The notes under the pieces were generated by a model that was not told where the DNA came from, did not search any database, and saw only the letters and a list, made by a program, of their open reading frames with translations. Below are positions 1 through 6,810 of a stretch of DNA of 11,263 nucleotides, piece after piece (position 1 is the stretch's first letter; every line of letters starts with the position of its first letter). Source of the DNA: Planctomycetota bacterium (lineage in GTDB: Bacteria > Planctomycetota > Phycisphaerae > Phycisphaerales > UBA1924); assembly GCA_023434205.1 (NCBI GenBank), contig JAEYTB010000031.1, positions 1 to 11,263 of the forward strand, read 5' to 3'. The position numbers and the translations under genes were made by a program.

Positions 1-1401
1 AAGATCAAGGCGGCGCTGGCGATGGTGGAGCAGGGAGCTCAGCGGCTGTGGCTGGGGCGGGCGATGGAAGTCGCCGAGACGTTCACGGGCCGGCTGCGGG
101 GGCTGGAAGAAGTCGCCAAGGCTGAGCCCGCCGGGTCGCTGCGCCGCGGCAGGGACACCGTGGGCGATATCGACATCCTGGTGGCGCTCAAGCCGGGCTT
201 TGAGCAGATGGCCGCGCACGTGGGCGAGGTCTTCCGCACGACCCCGGGCGTCACGCAGGTGCTCGCGGCGGGGGACAGCAAGTCATCCGTCCGCGCGAGC
301 CTGAACTTTGATGTCGGGCGGTGGAAGCGCACGCTGGATGACGGGACGGCGGGGCCCACGGTGCAGGTGGACCTGCGGGTGCTGCCGCTGGGGGCGTGGG
401 GCAGCGGGCTGATGTACTTCACCGGGAGCAAGGAGCACAACGTGCGCCTGCGCGAGCGGGCCCTCAAGATGGGCATGACGCTCAACGAGTGGGGGCTGTT
501 CCCGGAGGATGAGGAGAAGACGCCGCCGCAGGCGCGGGGCATCCGGCCGGTGGCGTCGGCGACGGAGGAGGAGGTCTACGCCGCGCTCAAGCTGGCGTGG
601 GTGCCGCCGGAGCTGCGCGAGGACCGGGGGGAGATCGAGCTGGCGGTGAAGAGCGCGACCCCCGTGCGGCTGGTCGAAGTCGCGGACATCAAGGCCGAGC
701 TGCACGCCCACACCACCGCATCGGACGGGTCGCTCTCGATCGAAGAGCTGGCGCACGCGGCGATGACGCGGGGCTACCACACGATCGCGGTGACGGACCA
801 CTCGCGCAGCTCGGCGGTGGCGGGCGGGCTGAGCATCGACGACCTGCTCCAGCACATCGAGGATGTGCGGACAGCGCAGAAGCTGGTGCCGGGCATCCGG
901 ATCCTGGCGGGGTCGGAGGTCGACATCCTGGCGGACGGGACGCTGGACTACCCCGACGAGGTGCTGAAGCAGCTCGACATCGTGGTGGCGTCGCCGCACG
1001 CGGGGCTGAGCCAGGACCCCGAGACGGCCACCGCGCGGCTGGTGCGGGCGATCAGCAACCCGTTCGTTCACATCCTGGGCCACCCGACGGGTCGGCTGAT
1101 CAACAAGCGCGCGGGGATGTCGCCGGACATGGCGCGGGTGATCGCGGCGGCAAAGCAGCACGATGTGGCGCTGGAGATCAACAGCCACTGGATGCGGTTG
1201 GACCTGCGGGATGTGCACGCCCGGGAGGCGGTGGCCGCGGGGGTGAAGATCGCGGTTGATTGCGATGTTCATGCCGCGGATGAGTTTGGGAATATCCGGT
1301 TCGGCGTGGCGACGGCGCGGCGCGGGTGGGTGACGCCGGAGCTGTGCGTGAACACCTGGGGGGCGGAGAAGTTGTGGGCGTGGTTGAAGAAAAAGCGGTA
1401 G
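1..1401 (+). CDS. polX: DNA polymerase/3'-5' exonuclease PolX, 5' end cut by window edge
   Basis: Family X DNA polymerase with a C-terminal PHP domain, a bacterial repair polymerase that fills short gaps in base-excision repair. The frame is open from base 1, so the visible ATG at 22 is internal; the N-terminal helix-hairpin-helix region is outside the window. The nucleotidyltransferase signature GSLRRGRDTVGDIDILV starts at 133, with catalytic aspartates at 166 and 172 and the third in VDLRV at 370; YFTGSKEHN follows. The PHP domain starts with HAH (703-711), then VTDHS, GSEVDI, SPHAG, GHPTGR and CDVH, so the usual metal ligands of the phosphoesterase/exonuclease site look intact. The protein ends in the family-typical ARRGW...NTW...AWLKKKR. 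About 466 residues are visible; full PolX proteins are usually 570-600. Identity is near certain; only the start is unknown. Confidence 0.94.
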   Translation, partial: KIKAALAMVEQGAQRLWLGRAMEVAETFTGRLRGLEEVAKAEPAGSLRRGRDTVGDIDILVALKPGFEQMAAHVGEVFRTTPGVTQVLAAGDSKSSVRASLNFDVGRWKRTLDDGTAGPTVQVDLRVLPLGAWGSGLMYFTGSKEHNVRLRERALKMGMTLNEWGLFPEDEEKTPPQARGIRPVASATEEEVYAALKLAWVPPELREDRGEIELAVKSATPVRLVEVADIKAELHAHTTASDGSLSIEELAHAAMTRGYHTIAVTDHSRSSAVAGGLSIDDLLQHIEDVRTAQKLVPGIRILAGSEVDILADGTLDYPDEVLKQLDIVVASPHAGLSQDPETATARLVRAISNPFVHILGHPTGRLINKRAGMSPDMARVIAAAKQHDVALEINSHWMRLDLRDVHAREAVAAGVKIAVDCDVHAADEFGNIRFGVATARRGWVTPELCVNTWGAEKLWAWLKKKR

Positions 1402-1416
1402 CGCGGGCGCGGGGAT

Positions 1417-1465
1417 GCGCCGGCAAGACCGCAGGGTTCCTGGAGCTGAACCGGAACGCCGGTGC
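1417..1465. terminator. stem-loop between convergent polX and thiolase genes
   Basis: The 64-base gap between the two convergent stop codons holds a two-part stem. The outer arms 1417-1424 and 1458-1465 pair over 8 bases with one G-T wobble. The inner arms GGTTC (1435-1439) and GAACC (1448-1452) pair perfectly. No T-run follows on either strand, so this is a plausible bidirectional terminator by position rather than a textbook intrinsic one. Confidence 0.4.
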
Positions 1466-2671
1466 TTAGACCTCGACGATCATCGCCACGGAGTTGCCGC
1501 CGCCCAGGCAGAGGGCGGCGAGGCCGCGCTTGGCGTTGGTGCGGTGGAGCTGGTGGATGAGGGTGGTCAGGACGCGGGCGCCGCTGCCGCCGATGGGGTG
1601 GCCCAGGGCGATGCCGCCGCCGCAGATATTGAGCCGCTTCTCGTCGATGTTGAGGGCCTTGATGTTGGCGAGCACCTGGGCGGCGAAGGCCTCGTTGATC
1701 TCGAACAGGTCGATGTCCTTGGCCGAGAGGTTGGCCTTCTTGAGGACGCCCTCGATGCCGGAGATGGGCGCGGCGAAGATGTCCTTGGGCGCGACGCCGC
1801 TGGTGTGGTAGGCGACGATGCGGGCGATGGGCTTGACGCCGAGCTGCTCGGCCTTGGTGAGGGAGGCGACCACAATGGCGGCCCCGCCGTCGGAGATCTG
1901 GCTGGCGTTGCCGGCGGTGATGGACTCGTGCCCCGGCACTGTGCGGAGCTTGGCGAGCGCATCGGCCGTGGACTCGGGGCGGACGCCCTCATCGAGCGAG
2001 ACGCCGTTGCCGTTGTTGTACCGCTTATCGCCGATCTGCTCGGCGGTGAGGGCGACGGTCTCGCTCTTAAACCAGCCGTTCTTGGCGGCCTCCGCGGCAC
2101 GCTGGTGGCTCTGGGCGGAGAATCGGTCCTGCTCGGCACGGGAGACCTCGAACTTCTTGGCGATGTGGTCCGCGGCGTTGGTCATGCCCCAGCACTCGAA
2201 GGCGCAGCGGAGGCCGTCGTAGGCCATGTGGTCTTCCATCTGCGTCGGGCCGAACTTCACGCCCTCGCGGACGCGGGCGAAGTGGGGCGCGGCGGTCATG
2301 TTCTCAAAGCCGCCGGCGAGGGTGAGCTGGTTGTCGCCCGCCCGGATGGACTGGGCCGCGTTCATCACGGCCTGGAGGCCGCTGCCGCACACCTTGTTGA
2401 TGGTCTGGGCGGAGGTGGTGTCGGGCAGCCCGGCTTTCAGGGCGGCCTGGCGGGCGGGGTTCTGGCCCAGGCCGGCCTGGAGGACGCAGCCCATGAAGAC
2501 CTCATCGACCTGGCCGTTCTTGAACGCCGCGGCCAGGGCGGGGTTCTCGGCGGCGATGGCTTGGATGGCGTAGGCACCCAGGTGGGGCGAATGGACCTTG
2601 GCGAGGCCGCCGAAGAACTTGCCGATGGGGGTGCGCTTGGCGGCGAGGATGACGGGGGTGGTGGAGGTCAT
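1466..2671 (-). CDS. acetyl-CoA C-acetyltransferase (thiolase)
   Basis: Thiolase of 401 residues that would condense two acetyl-CoA to acetoacetyl-CoA or cleave 3-ketoacyl-CoA in the cytoplasm. The nucleophilic Cys is C95 in INKVCGSGLQ. The other signatures are NEAFAAQ, GGGIALGHPIGGSGAR with catalytic H358, and CLGGGNS with C388, so the active site is complete. Length is normal for the family (about 390-400). The open frame runs 84 codons further upstream, but the start at 2671 is preferred: family homology begins with TPVILAAKRTPIGKF right after it, and an AGGAG SD (2679-2683) lies 7 bases before the ATG. A TACAAT hexamer at 2698-2703 fits a -10 box. It is a single-gene unit here, convergent with polX. 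Whether it works in fatty-acid breakdown, polyhydroxybutyrate or isoprenoid supply cannot be told from the context. Confidence 0.95.
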   Translation of the reverse strand: MTSTTPVILAAKRTPIGKFFGGLAKVHSPHLGAYAIQAIAAENPALAAAFKNGQVDEVFMGCVLQAGLGQNPARQAALKAGLPDTTSAQTINKVCGSGLQAVMNAAQSIRAGDNQLTLAGGFENMTAAPHFARVREGVKFGPTQMEDHMAYDGLRCAFECWGMTNAADHIAKKFEVSRAEQDRFSAQSHQRAAEAAKNGWFKSETVALTAEQIGDKRYNNGNGVSLDEGVRPESTADALAKLRTVPGHESITAGNASQISDGGAAIVVASLTKAEQLGVKPIARIVAYHTSGVAPKDIFAAPISGIEGVLKKANLSAKDIDLFEINEAFAAQVLANIKALNIDEKRLNICGGGIALGHPIGGSGARVLTTLIHQLHRTNAKRGLAALCLGGGNSVAMIVEV

Positions 2672-2678
2672 GGGGAGG

Positions 2679-2703
2679 CTCCTGCGAGTAGAGGGGGATT
2701 GTA
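2679..2703 (-). promoter_or_regulatory. thiolase -10 box and ribosome binding site
   Basis: On the minus strand TACAAT (2698-2703) matches the TATAAT consensus at five of six positions and would start transcription near 2690. The AGGAG SD (2679-2683) then lies in a leader of about 20 bases, 7 bases before the ATG. No good -35 box is visible; that region falls in the heptamer repeat at 2716-2743. Confidence 0.5.
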
Positions 2704-2715
2704 GGGGTGAAAAGC

Positions 2716-2743
2716 GGGAAGTCGGAAGGCGGAAGTGGGAGTC
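2716..2743. repeat. four degenerate tandem heptamers
   Basis: Four consecutive 7-base units on the + strand read GGGAAGT, CGGAAGG, CGGAAGT and GGGAGTC, variants of CGGAAGT (ACTTCCG on the other strand). The array lies between the thiolase and DUF4279 genes and covers roughly -25 to -52 of the predicted thiolase promoter. It may be a slippage-prone simple repeat or a set of binding sites. The core GGAAGTC also occurs at 3186-3192 and 3200-3206 inside the neighbouring gene, 14 bases apart. Confidence 0.5.
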
Positions 2744-2759
2744 GAGCGAAAACGCGCGG

Positions 2760-3221
2760 TCATGAGCCCCGCAGGAACTCGGTTGTGCCGGGTTCCGACC
2801 AGACGCTGCAGTACCAATCGGCGCCGAGCTCGACGACCATGCGGGTGAGGCGGAGGGGGAGATGCGCGATGACGTTGGGCGAGTTGCTGCTCGTGACGGT
2901 GTAGAAGTAGAACTCCGAACCATTGAGTAGACGCTGTAACTGCGAGCGGCGTTCGTAGGCCTTGGTAATCAGCGACTCAAGCGGTTCGAGGTGGCGGCCG
3001 TCGTTGATGGCGCTCGTGGCGTACTGAAGTTCGGGCGTTTTGTGGGTCCAGGTGTTGATCGTGGCATTGCGAGAAGGCAGTGAGGGGTTGGACTGGCCGG
3101 CGATGGCGACATCGGTGGGAGCCAATCCCAGGGCGTCGGTAATGAGATCGTGGGGGAAGTTGAAGCCGCGGATGATCACGCTGTGGGAAGTCTCGAATCG
3201 GAAGTCGTCGATGGCGGGCAT
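2760..3221 (-). CDS. DUF4279-like protein
   Basis: Small cytoplasmic protein of 153 residues with no signal peptide or membrane segment. The pattern SHSVIIRGFNFPHDLITDALGL, then a middle TINTWTHKTPEL strand, a helical EPLESLITKAYERRSQLQ region and a final hydrophobic VVELGADWYCSVW strand resembles the DUF4279 family, which has no established function. That assignment is from memory of the pattern and is moderate. The start at 3221 is nearly forced: a stop codon lies four codons upstream in frame. There is no SD; a TAGTCT hexamer six bases before the ATG suggests a leaderless transcript. The gene sits alone between the thiolase and a divergent PLP-enzyme gene, and nothing nearby hints at its role. 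Confidence 0.75.
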   Translation of the reverse strand: MPAIDDFRFETSHSVIIRGFNFPHDLITDALGLAPTDVAIAGQSNPSLPSRNATINTWTHKTPELQYATSAINDGRHLEPLESLITKAYERRSQLQRLLNGSEFYFYTVTSSNSPNVIAHLPLRLTRMVVELGADWYCSVWSEPGTTEFLRGS

Positions 3222-3227
3222 GGAAGG

Positions 3228-3233
3228 AGACTA
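3228..3233 (-). promoter_or_regulatory. possible -10 box of a leaderless DUF4279-like gene
   Basis: TAGTCT on the minus strand ends six bases before the ATG at 3221, in a gene without an SD. It fits the TAnnnT pattern of leaderless promoters. No -35 box is visible. Confidence 0.4.
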
Positions 3234-3289
3234 GCCGGTCTGCAAGCAGAGGCGCCGGCGGGGGCGGAGCGAACGAGCCCACCCCCCGG

Positions 3290-3310
3290 CCCCCTCCCTC
3301 TGGGAGGGGG
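3290..3310. repeat. perfect G-rich hairpin in a divergent intergenic region
   Basis: Arms CCCCCTCCC (3290-3298) and GGGAGGGGG (3302-3310) pair perfectly around a TCT loop. The hairpin lies between two divergent genes, so it is not a terminator of either. It ends 27 bases before the ATG at 3338. Similar CCCTCT-GGGAGGG palindromes recur as dispersed intergenic repeats in many GC-rich bacteria, so this may be one copy of such a family; copies elsewhere in this genome cannot be seen. Confidence 0.55.
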
Positions 3311-3325
3311 AGTGTTGGTCGCGCG

Positions 3326-3331
3326 TATGCT
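3326..3331 (+). promoter_or_regulatory. possible -10 box of a leaderless transsulfuration gene
   Basis: TATGCT ends six bases before the ATG at 3338. The gene has no close SD; the nearest GGAG-like string is in the hairpin more than 25 bases upstream. The position fits transcription starting at the ATG itself. Confidence 0.45.
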
Positions 3332-3337
3332 CTGGCC

Positions 3338-4492
3338 ATGAGCGAGCAGCAGCACCGTTTCGGCACCCGCGCCATCCATGCCGGGCAGTCGCCCGACCCC
3401 ACGACCGGGGCGATCATGACGCCCGTGTACATGACCTCCACGTACGTCCAGTCCTCGCCCGGGGTGTTCAAGGACGGGTACGACTATTCCCGCTCCAAGA
3501 ACCCGACGCGCACCGCGCTGGAGAGCAACCTGGCCTCGCTCGAGGGGGCGCGGCACGGGCTGTGCTTCTCGTCGGGGCTGGGGGCGATGGACTGCGTGCT
3601 GCACCTGCTCAAGGCGGGCGACCACATCGTCCTTTCCGACGATGTGTACGGCGGCTCCTTCCGGCTCATCGACAAGGTGTTCAGGCACCAGGGGATTCTG
3701 TGCAGCCGCGTGGACATGACCGACCTCGCGGCGGTTGGGGCGGCCTTCACGCCCGCGACAAAGCTGGTGTGGCTGGAAACGCCCAGTAACCCGATGCTGA
3801 AGGTGATCGACATCGCCGCGGTGGCGAAGCTGGCGCGCAAGGGTGGTTCGCACCTGGTGGTGGACAACACGTTCGCGACGCCGTTCCTGCAGAACCCCCT
3901 GGCGCTGGGGGCGGACATCGTCTGCCACAGCGCCACGAAGTATCTCGGGGGGCACAGCGACCTGGTGGGCGGCGCCCTGATGGTGAACGATGAGGGGCTG
4001 GCGGAGCGGCTGCGCTTCACGCAGAACGCCGTGGGAGCGGTGCCCAGCCCGATGGACTGCTTCCTGATCCTGCGCTCGACCAAGACGCTGCACGTGCGGA
4101 TGGAGCGGCACTGCGGGAATGCGATGCGGATCGCGGAGTGGCTGAGCAAGCACCCCAAGGTGGAGAAGGTGATCTACCCCGGCCTCCCCAGCCACCCGCA
4201 GCACGAGCTGGCGAAGCGGCAGATGCGGGCCTTCGGCGGGATGATCTCGGTGGTGCTCAAGGGCGGGCTTTCCGCGGCGACCAACTTCCTGGAGCGGGTG
4301 GAGCTGTTCAGCCTCGCGGAGAGCCTGGGCGGCGTCGAGAGCCTGATTGAGCACCCCGCGATCATGACGCACGCATCCATCCCCGCGGAGGCGCGGGCGA
4401 AGCTGGGGATCGTGGACGGGTTCGTGCGCTTCAGCGTGGGGATCGAGGATGTCGAGGACCTGATCGGGGATATTGAGGGGGCGCTGAAGTAG
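3338..4492 (+). CDS. cystathionine gamma-synthase / gamma-lyase family PLP enzyme
   Basis: Cys/Met-metabolism PLP enzyme of 384 residues, the normal length. It would act in the cytoplasm in transsulfuration, either making cystathionine from an activated homoserine and cysteine (MetB-type) or splitting it (MccB/CGL-type). The PLP lysine is K201 in CHSATKYLGGHSD. YSRSKNPT (50-57) is the phosphate-binding stretch donated by the neighbouring subunit, SSGLGAM (78-84) the cofactor phosphate loop, Y104 the stacking tyrosine and D176 in VVDNTFATP the pyridine-nitrogen partner. SLGGVESLIEHPAIMTHASIP is the usual C-terminal substrate-binding block. These residues do not separate synthase from lyase, so no symbol is given. 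The ATG is followed at once by the family start FGTRAIHAGQ. It is convergent with the next gene, with two bases between the stops. Confidence 0.93.
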   Translation: MSEQQHRFGTRAIHAGQSPDPTTGAIMTPVYMTSTYVQSSPGVFKDGYDYSRSKNPTRTALESNLASLEGARHGLCFSSGLGAMDCVLHLLKAGDHIVLSDDVYGGSFRLIDKVFRHQGILCSRVDMTDLAAVGAAFTPATKLVWLETPSNPMLKVIDIAAVAKLARKGGSHLVVDNTFATPFLQNPLALGADIVCHSATKYLGGHSDLVGGALMVNDEGLAERLRFTQNAVGAVPSPMDCFLILRSTKTLHVRMERHCGNAMRIAEWLSKHPKVEKVIYPGLPSHPQHELAKRQMRAFGGMISVVLKGGLSAATNFLERVELFSLAESLGGVESLIEHPAIMTHASIPAEARAKLGIVDGFVRFSVGIEDVEDLIGDIEGALK

Positions 4493-4494
4493 GG

Positions 4495-5691
4495 TCAGTG
4501 CCAGAAGACTCGCACGCGGCCGGGGGCGCCCTGGGATGGCAGGCCGCCGTCGGGCGAACCGCCGCTCCCTCCGCTGCCAGCGCTCATCGCTGGCAGCGGG
4601 CTGGCCGAGGGATGGCCGGTGGCGCCCGCGCCGCCGCTGCCGTCATCACAGAAGCTGGGGCTGGGGAAGGCGGGTTCGCAGCCGGGACCGCGCCCGAAGC
4701 CGCCGGTCGTGCCCTGCGCGTTGATCAGGATCGCTCCGGCTGTGAGGAGCTGCGCTGCGGCCCCGGGGGTGCCGCCGGCGCCCGAGAGGGGCGATGCGCA
4801 GTTTGAGGAGCCGGTGGGAACGCTGGAGTACGTGGTGCCCACCTGACCCCCGTTGCCGCCGTACGCGCGGAACAGGACCGTGGCGCCCCGGGCGATGAAT
4901 GAGGCCTGGCCCGCACCGCCGCTGGTGCTCGACGTGAGCCCCCCGGGTGCGATGTAGACCGAGAGCAGCTCGCCGGGTACGACGCTGATGGTGGCGCGGG
5001 CGTAGGTACCGGCCGCCCCGCCTCCGCCGCCCCCGGACAGCGGGCCCGGGGTAGCGCAGCTGGTGGCGGCCGAACCCGCGCCGCGGGCCCCACCGGCACC
5101 CCCACCGCCCCAGAGCTCGACGCCCAGCGTGTAGACCCCCGCGGGGACGACAAAGCTGTTTGCGCCGGCGGTGACGAAGGTCTGCGTGTTGGCGGGAGCG
5201 AGGGCGCCGCCCGCCGTGAGCGGGAACCAGAAGGCGCCATCAAAGCCCTCAAAGCGCCGGTCCGTGGGGTTGAAACGCAGGGCGCCCGGGAGCGTGGGAG
5301 AGTCCTGGGGCACGGCGTTGGCGAACACGGCCTTCGGGGCCGGGGTCATGTCCTGGCGGGGCACGAGGGTCGTGAAGCCCGCCGGACTGGCGCATGTGCC
5401 CGCCGCGCCCGCGCGGACTTGCACCTCGAGGTACGTGGAGCCCACGGTGGGCGGGGTCAGCGGAACGATGACGGTGAACAGCCCGTTCACCACCTGCACG
5501 TCCTCCGCACACACGACGCCGCTGACCGGCGACCCACCCGTGGCGACGCCATAGAGCGTGAAGCGGAAGTCGAAGTCACCGTTGGCGGGCGAGCCGCCGT
5601 CGTCCAGCCGGCCCTGGTAGGTGAAGCTGGTGGACTGGGCCAGCGCGGGGACGGCGAGGAGGAGGGCGAGCAGTGCACAGATCAGTCGCAT
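4495..5691 (-). CDS. secreted glycine-rich protein, function unknown
   Basis: Exported protein of 398 residues. A signal peptide of about 18 residues (MRLICALLALLLAVPALA, cut before QS) is followed by a conserved module from about 22 to 126: FTYQGRLDDGGSPANGDFDF, a strand-rich NGLFTVIVPL block and PRQDMTPAPKAVFANA. This module recurs in secreted proteins of planctomycetes and related bacteria and is uncharacterised. A short link ending FEGFDGAFWFPL leads to a glycine-rich region from about 165 to the end, with FVVPAGVYTLGVELWGGGG, GGGGGGAAGTYARATISV and a terminal GRVRVFWH. This resembles glycine-rich phage-tail-fibre or surface domains with repeated strands. The frame is open to 6237, but the signal peptide and an AGGAG 7 bases before the ATG fix the start at 5691. 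Several cysteine pairs could form disulfides. A role in the cell surface or matrix is a guess. Confidence 0.87.
   Translation of the reverse strand: MRLICALLALLLAVPALAQSTSFTYQGRLDDGGSPANGDFDFRFTLYGVATGGSPVSGVVCAEDVQVVNGLFTVIVPLTPPTVGSTYLEVQVRAGAAGTCASPAGFTTLVPRQDMTPAPKAVFANAVPQDSPTLPGALRFNPTDRRFEGFDGAFWFPLTAGGALAPANTQTFVTAGANSFVVPAGVYTLGVELWGGGGAGGARGAGSAATSCATPGPLSGGGGGGAAGTYARATISVVPGELLSVYIAPGGLTSSTSGGAGQASFIARGATVLFRAYGGNGGQVGTTYSSVPTGSSNCASPLSGAGGTPGAAAQLLTAGAILINAQGTTGGFGRGPGCEPAFPSPSFCDDGSGGAGATGHPSASPLPAMSAGSGGSGGSPDGGLPSQGAPGRVRVFWH
4571..4599. repeat. perfect 12-bp inverted repeat inside the glycine-rich gene
   Basis: Arms 4571-4582 (CCGCTGCCAGCG) and 4588-4599 are exact reverse complements around a CTCAT loop. 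They lie in the 3' part of the minus-strand glycine-rich gene, about 75 bases before its stop, and 78 bases downstream of the convergent gene's stop. It could end read-through from 3338-4492 or simply reflect Ser/Ala/Gly-rich coding in GC-rich DNA. Confidence 0.45.
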
Positions 5692-5698
5692 CACAGGG

Positions 5699-5732
5699 CT
5701 CCTGTATCGCGGCAGGATACAGGGGTGGTCAA
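5699..5732 (-). promoter_or_regulatory. palindrome over promoter and SD of the glycine-rich gene
   Basis: CCTGTATC (5701-5708) and GATACAGG (5716-5723) form a perfect dyad with a 7-base centre. On the minus strand a TATCCT -10-like hexamer (5714-5719) lies partly in one arm, and the AGGAG SD (5699-5703) overlaps the other. A TTGACC -35-like hexamer is at 5727-5732; it is only 7 bases from TATCCT but 18 bases from GATACA (5703-5708), so which -10 is used is unclear. The element could be a repressor operator, or an RNA hairpin hiding part of the SD. Confidence 0.5.
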
Positions 5733-5774
5733 GGGGGGTGCGGGGGACGGGTGCAGAAGGGCGGTGCGCGGTGG

Positions 5775-5780
5775 TATCGT
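5775..5780 (+). promoter_or_regulatory. possible -10 box of a leaderless GH43 gene
   Basis: TATCGT ends seven bases before the ATG at 5788, which has no SD. The same hexamer precedes the HIT gene at 8130-8135 on the other strand. No convincing -35 box is visible. Confidence 0.45.
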
Positions 5781-5787
5781 GCGCGGC

Positions 5788-6810
5788 ATGAGGCGGATTC
5801 TGATGCTGGTGCTGGGAGTGGTGTGGGGCGTGATGCTCGCGGGGTGCGGGGCTCCGCCCGCGCAGTTGTCGGGCAATCCTGTGCTGGAAGGCTGGTACGC
5901 GGACCCCGAGGTCGCCGTGTTCGACGGCAGGTTCTGGGTCTACCCCACCACGTCCGCCCGCTACGACGCGCAGACGTACCTCGACGCGTTCTCGTCCGAG
6001 AATCTTGTGGAGTGGACGAAGCACGAGCAGGTGCTGCGCACAGAGAATGTGAAGTGGGCGCGGCGGGCGCTGTGGGCCCCGGCGGCAGTCAAGAACCGCG
6101 GGCGGTACTTCCTCTTTTTCGCGGCCAATGACATCCAGAAGAACGGCGAGGTGGGCGGGATCGGGGTGGCGGTCAGCGATTCGCCGCGGGGGCCTTTCCG
6201 GGACTACCTGGGCGGGCCGCTGATCGGGCGTTTCCACAACGGGGCGCAGCCGATCGACCAGTTCGTTTTCGAGTGGCGGGGCGGGTGGTACATCGTGTAC
6301 GGCGGCTGGAGGAAGTGCAACATCGCGCGGCTCACCGACGACTTCCGCGCGCTCCAGCCCTGGCCCGACGGCAGCACCTTCAAGGACATCACCCCCGGGG
6401 GCTATGTCGAAGGCCCGGTGATGTTCCAGCGCGACAGCCGCTGGTACTTCATGTGGTCCGAGGGCGGCTGGACGGGCCCCAACTACAGCGTCGCCTACGC
6501 CATCGCCGACTCACCCCTGGGCCCTTGGGAGCGCATCGGCAAGGTCCTCCAGCAGGACCCGGCCATCGCGACCGGCGCCGGGCACCACAGCGTCCTCGAG
6601 CACGAGGGGCAGTGGTACATCCTCTACCACCGCCGCCCCCTCGGGTACGACGATGCCAACGCCCGTGTCGTCTGCATCGAACGCATGGGGTTTGATGGGG
6701 ACGGCCGCATCCTCCCGGTTAAGCTCACGAACGAGGGCGTGCCGGGCGTGAGGCCGCCCGCGCCTCACCGCACCACGCCTACGAGCGATCAACCCCCGTC
6801 TTCTCGCTGA
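5788..6810 (+). CDS. glycoside hydrolase family 43 lipoprotein
   Basis: GH43-type five-bladed beta-propeller glycosidase of 340 residues, likely membrane-anchored. MRRILMLVLGVVWGVMLAGC is a lipoprotein signal with lipobox LAGC and lipidated C20. The GH43 triad is visible: general base D39 in WYADPEVAVFDGRFWVYP, pKa modulator D157 in QPIDQFVF and general acid E208 in YVEGPVMF. GHHSVLEH near 268 supplies the central histidine seen in many members. Family members hydrolyse arabinan, xylan side chains or galactofuranosides; the substrate cannot be fixed here, and there are no sugar transporter or SusD-like genes beside it. The frame is open to 5419, but the signal peptide sets the start at 5788, which lacks an SD. 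The last 32 bases overlap the cupin gene tail to tail, and the final residues PHRTTPTSDQPPSSR look like non-conserved tail. Divergent from the secreted glycine-rich gene across 96 bases. Confidence 0.9.
   Translation: MRRILMLVLGVVWGVMLAGCGAPPAQLSGNPVLEGWYADPEVAVFDGRFWVYPTTSARYDAQTYLDAFSSENLVEWTKHEQVLRTENVKWARRALWAPAAVKNRGRYFLFFAANDIQKNGEVGGIGVAVSDSPRGPFRDYLGGPLIGRFHNGAQPIDQFVFEWRGGWYIVYGGWRKCNIARLTDDFRALQPWPDGSTFKDITPGGYVEGPVMFQRDSRWYFMWSEGGWTGPNYSVAYAIADSPLGPWERIGKVLQQDPAIATGAGHHSVLEHEGQWYILYHRRPLGYDDANARVVCIERMGFDGDGRILPVKLTNEGVPGVRPPAPHRTTPTSDQPPSSR

Noticed and set aside
1..21. Possible truncated or N-terminally short PolX
   Set aside because: The frame is open to the first base, so the shortness is a window-edge effect, not a broken gene.
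283..1272. 329-codon open frame antisense to polX
   Set aside because: It lies within a clear polymerase/PHP gene, and its Arg/His/Pro-rich translation is typical of the complement of GC-rich coding DNA.
1415..2704. 429-codon open frame antisense to the thiolase
   Set aside because: Low-complexity Gly/Ala/Val/Asp translation with no motif; the opposite strand encodes a complete thiolase.
2716..2743. CRISPR-like repeats
   Set aside because: Units are only 7 bases, degenerate and adjoining without spacers; no cas genes are present.
2672..2923. Upstream extension of the thiolase frame
   Set aside because: Thiolase similarity starts at 2671, where there is a good SD; the extension overlaps the DUF4279 gene and reads as Ser/Pro-rich noise.
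3176..4372. 398-codon minus-strand frame opposite the PLP-enzyme gene
   Set aside because: No recognisable protein features, and the + strand carries all PLP-enzyme motifs.
5692..6237. Upstream in-frame extension of the glycine-rich gene
   Set aside because: It runs antisense through the GH43 gene; the signal peptide and SD place the start at 5691.
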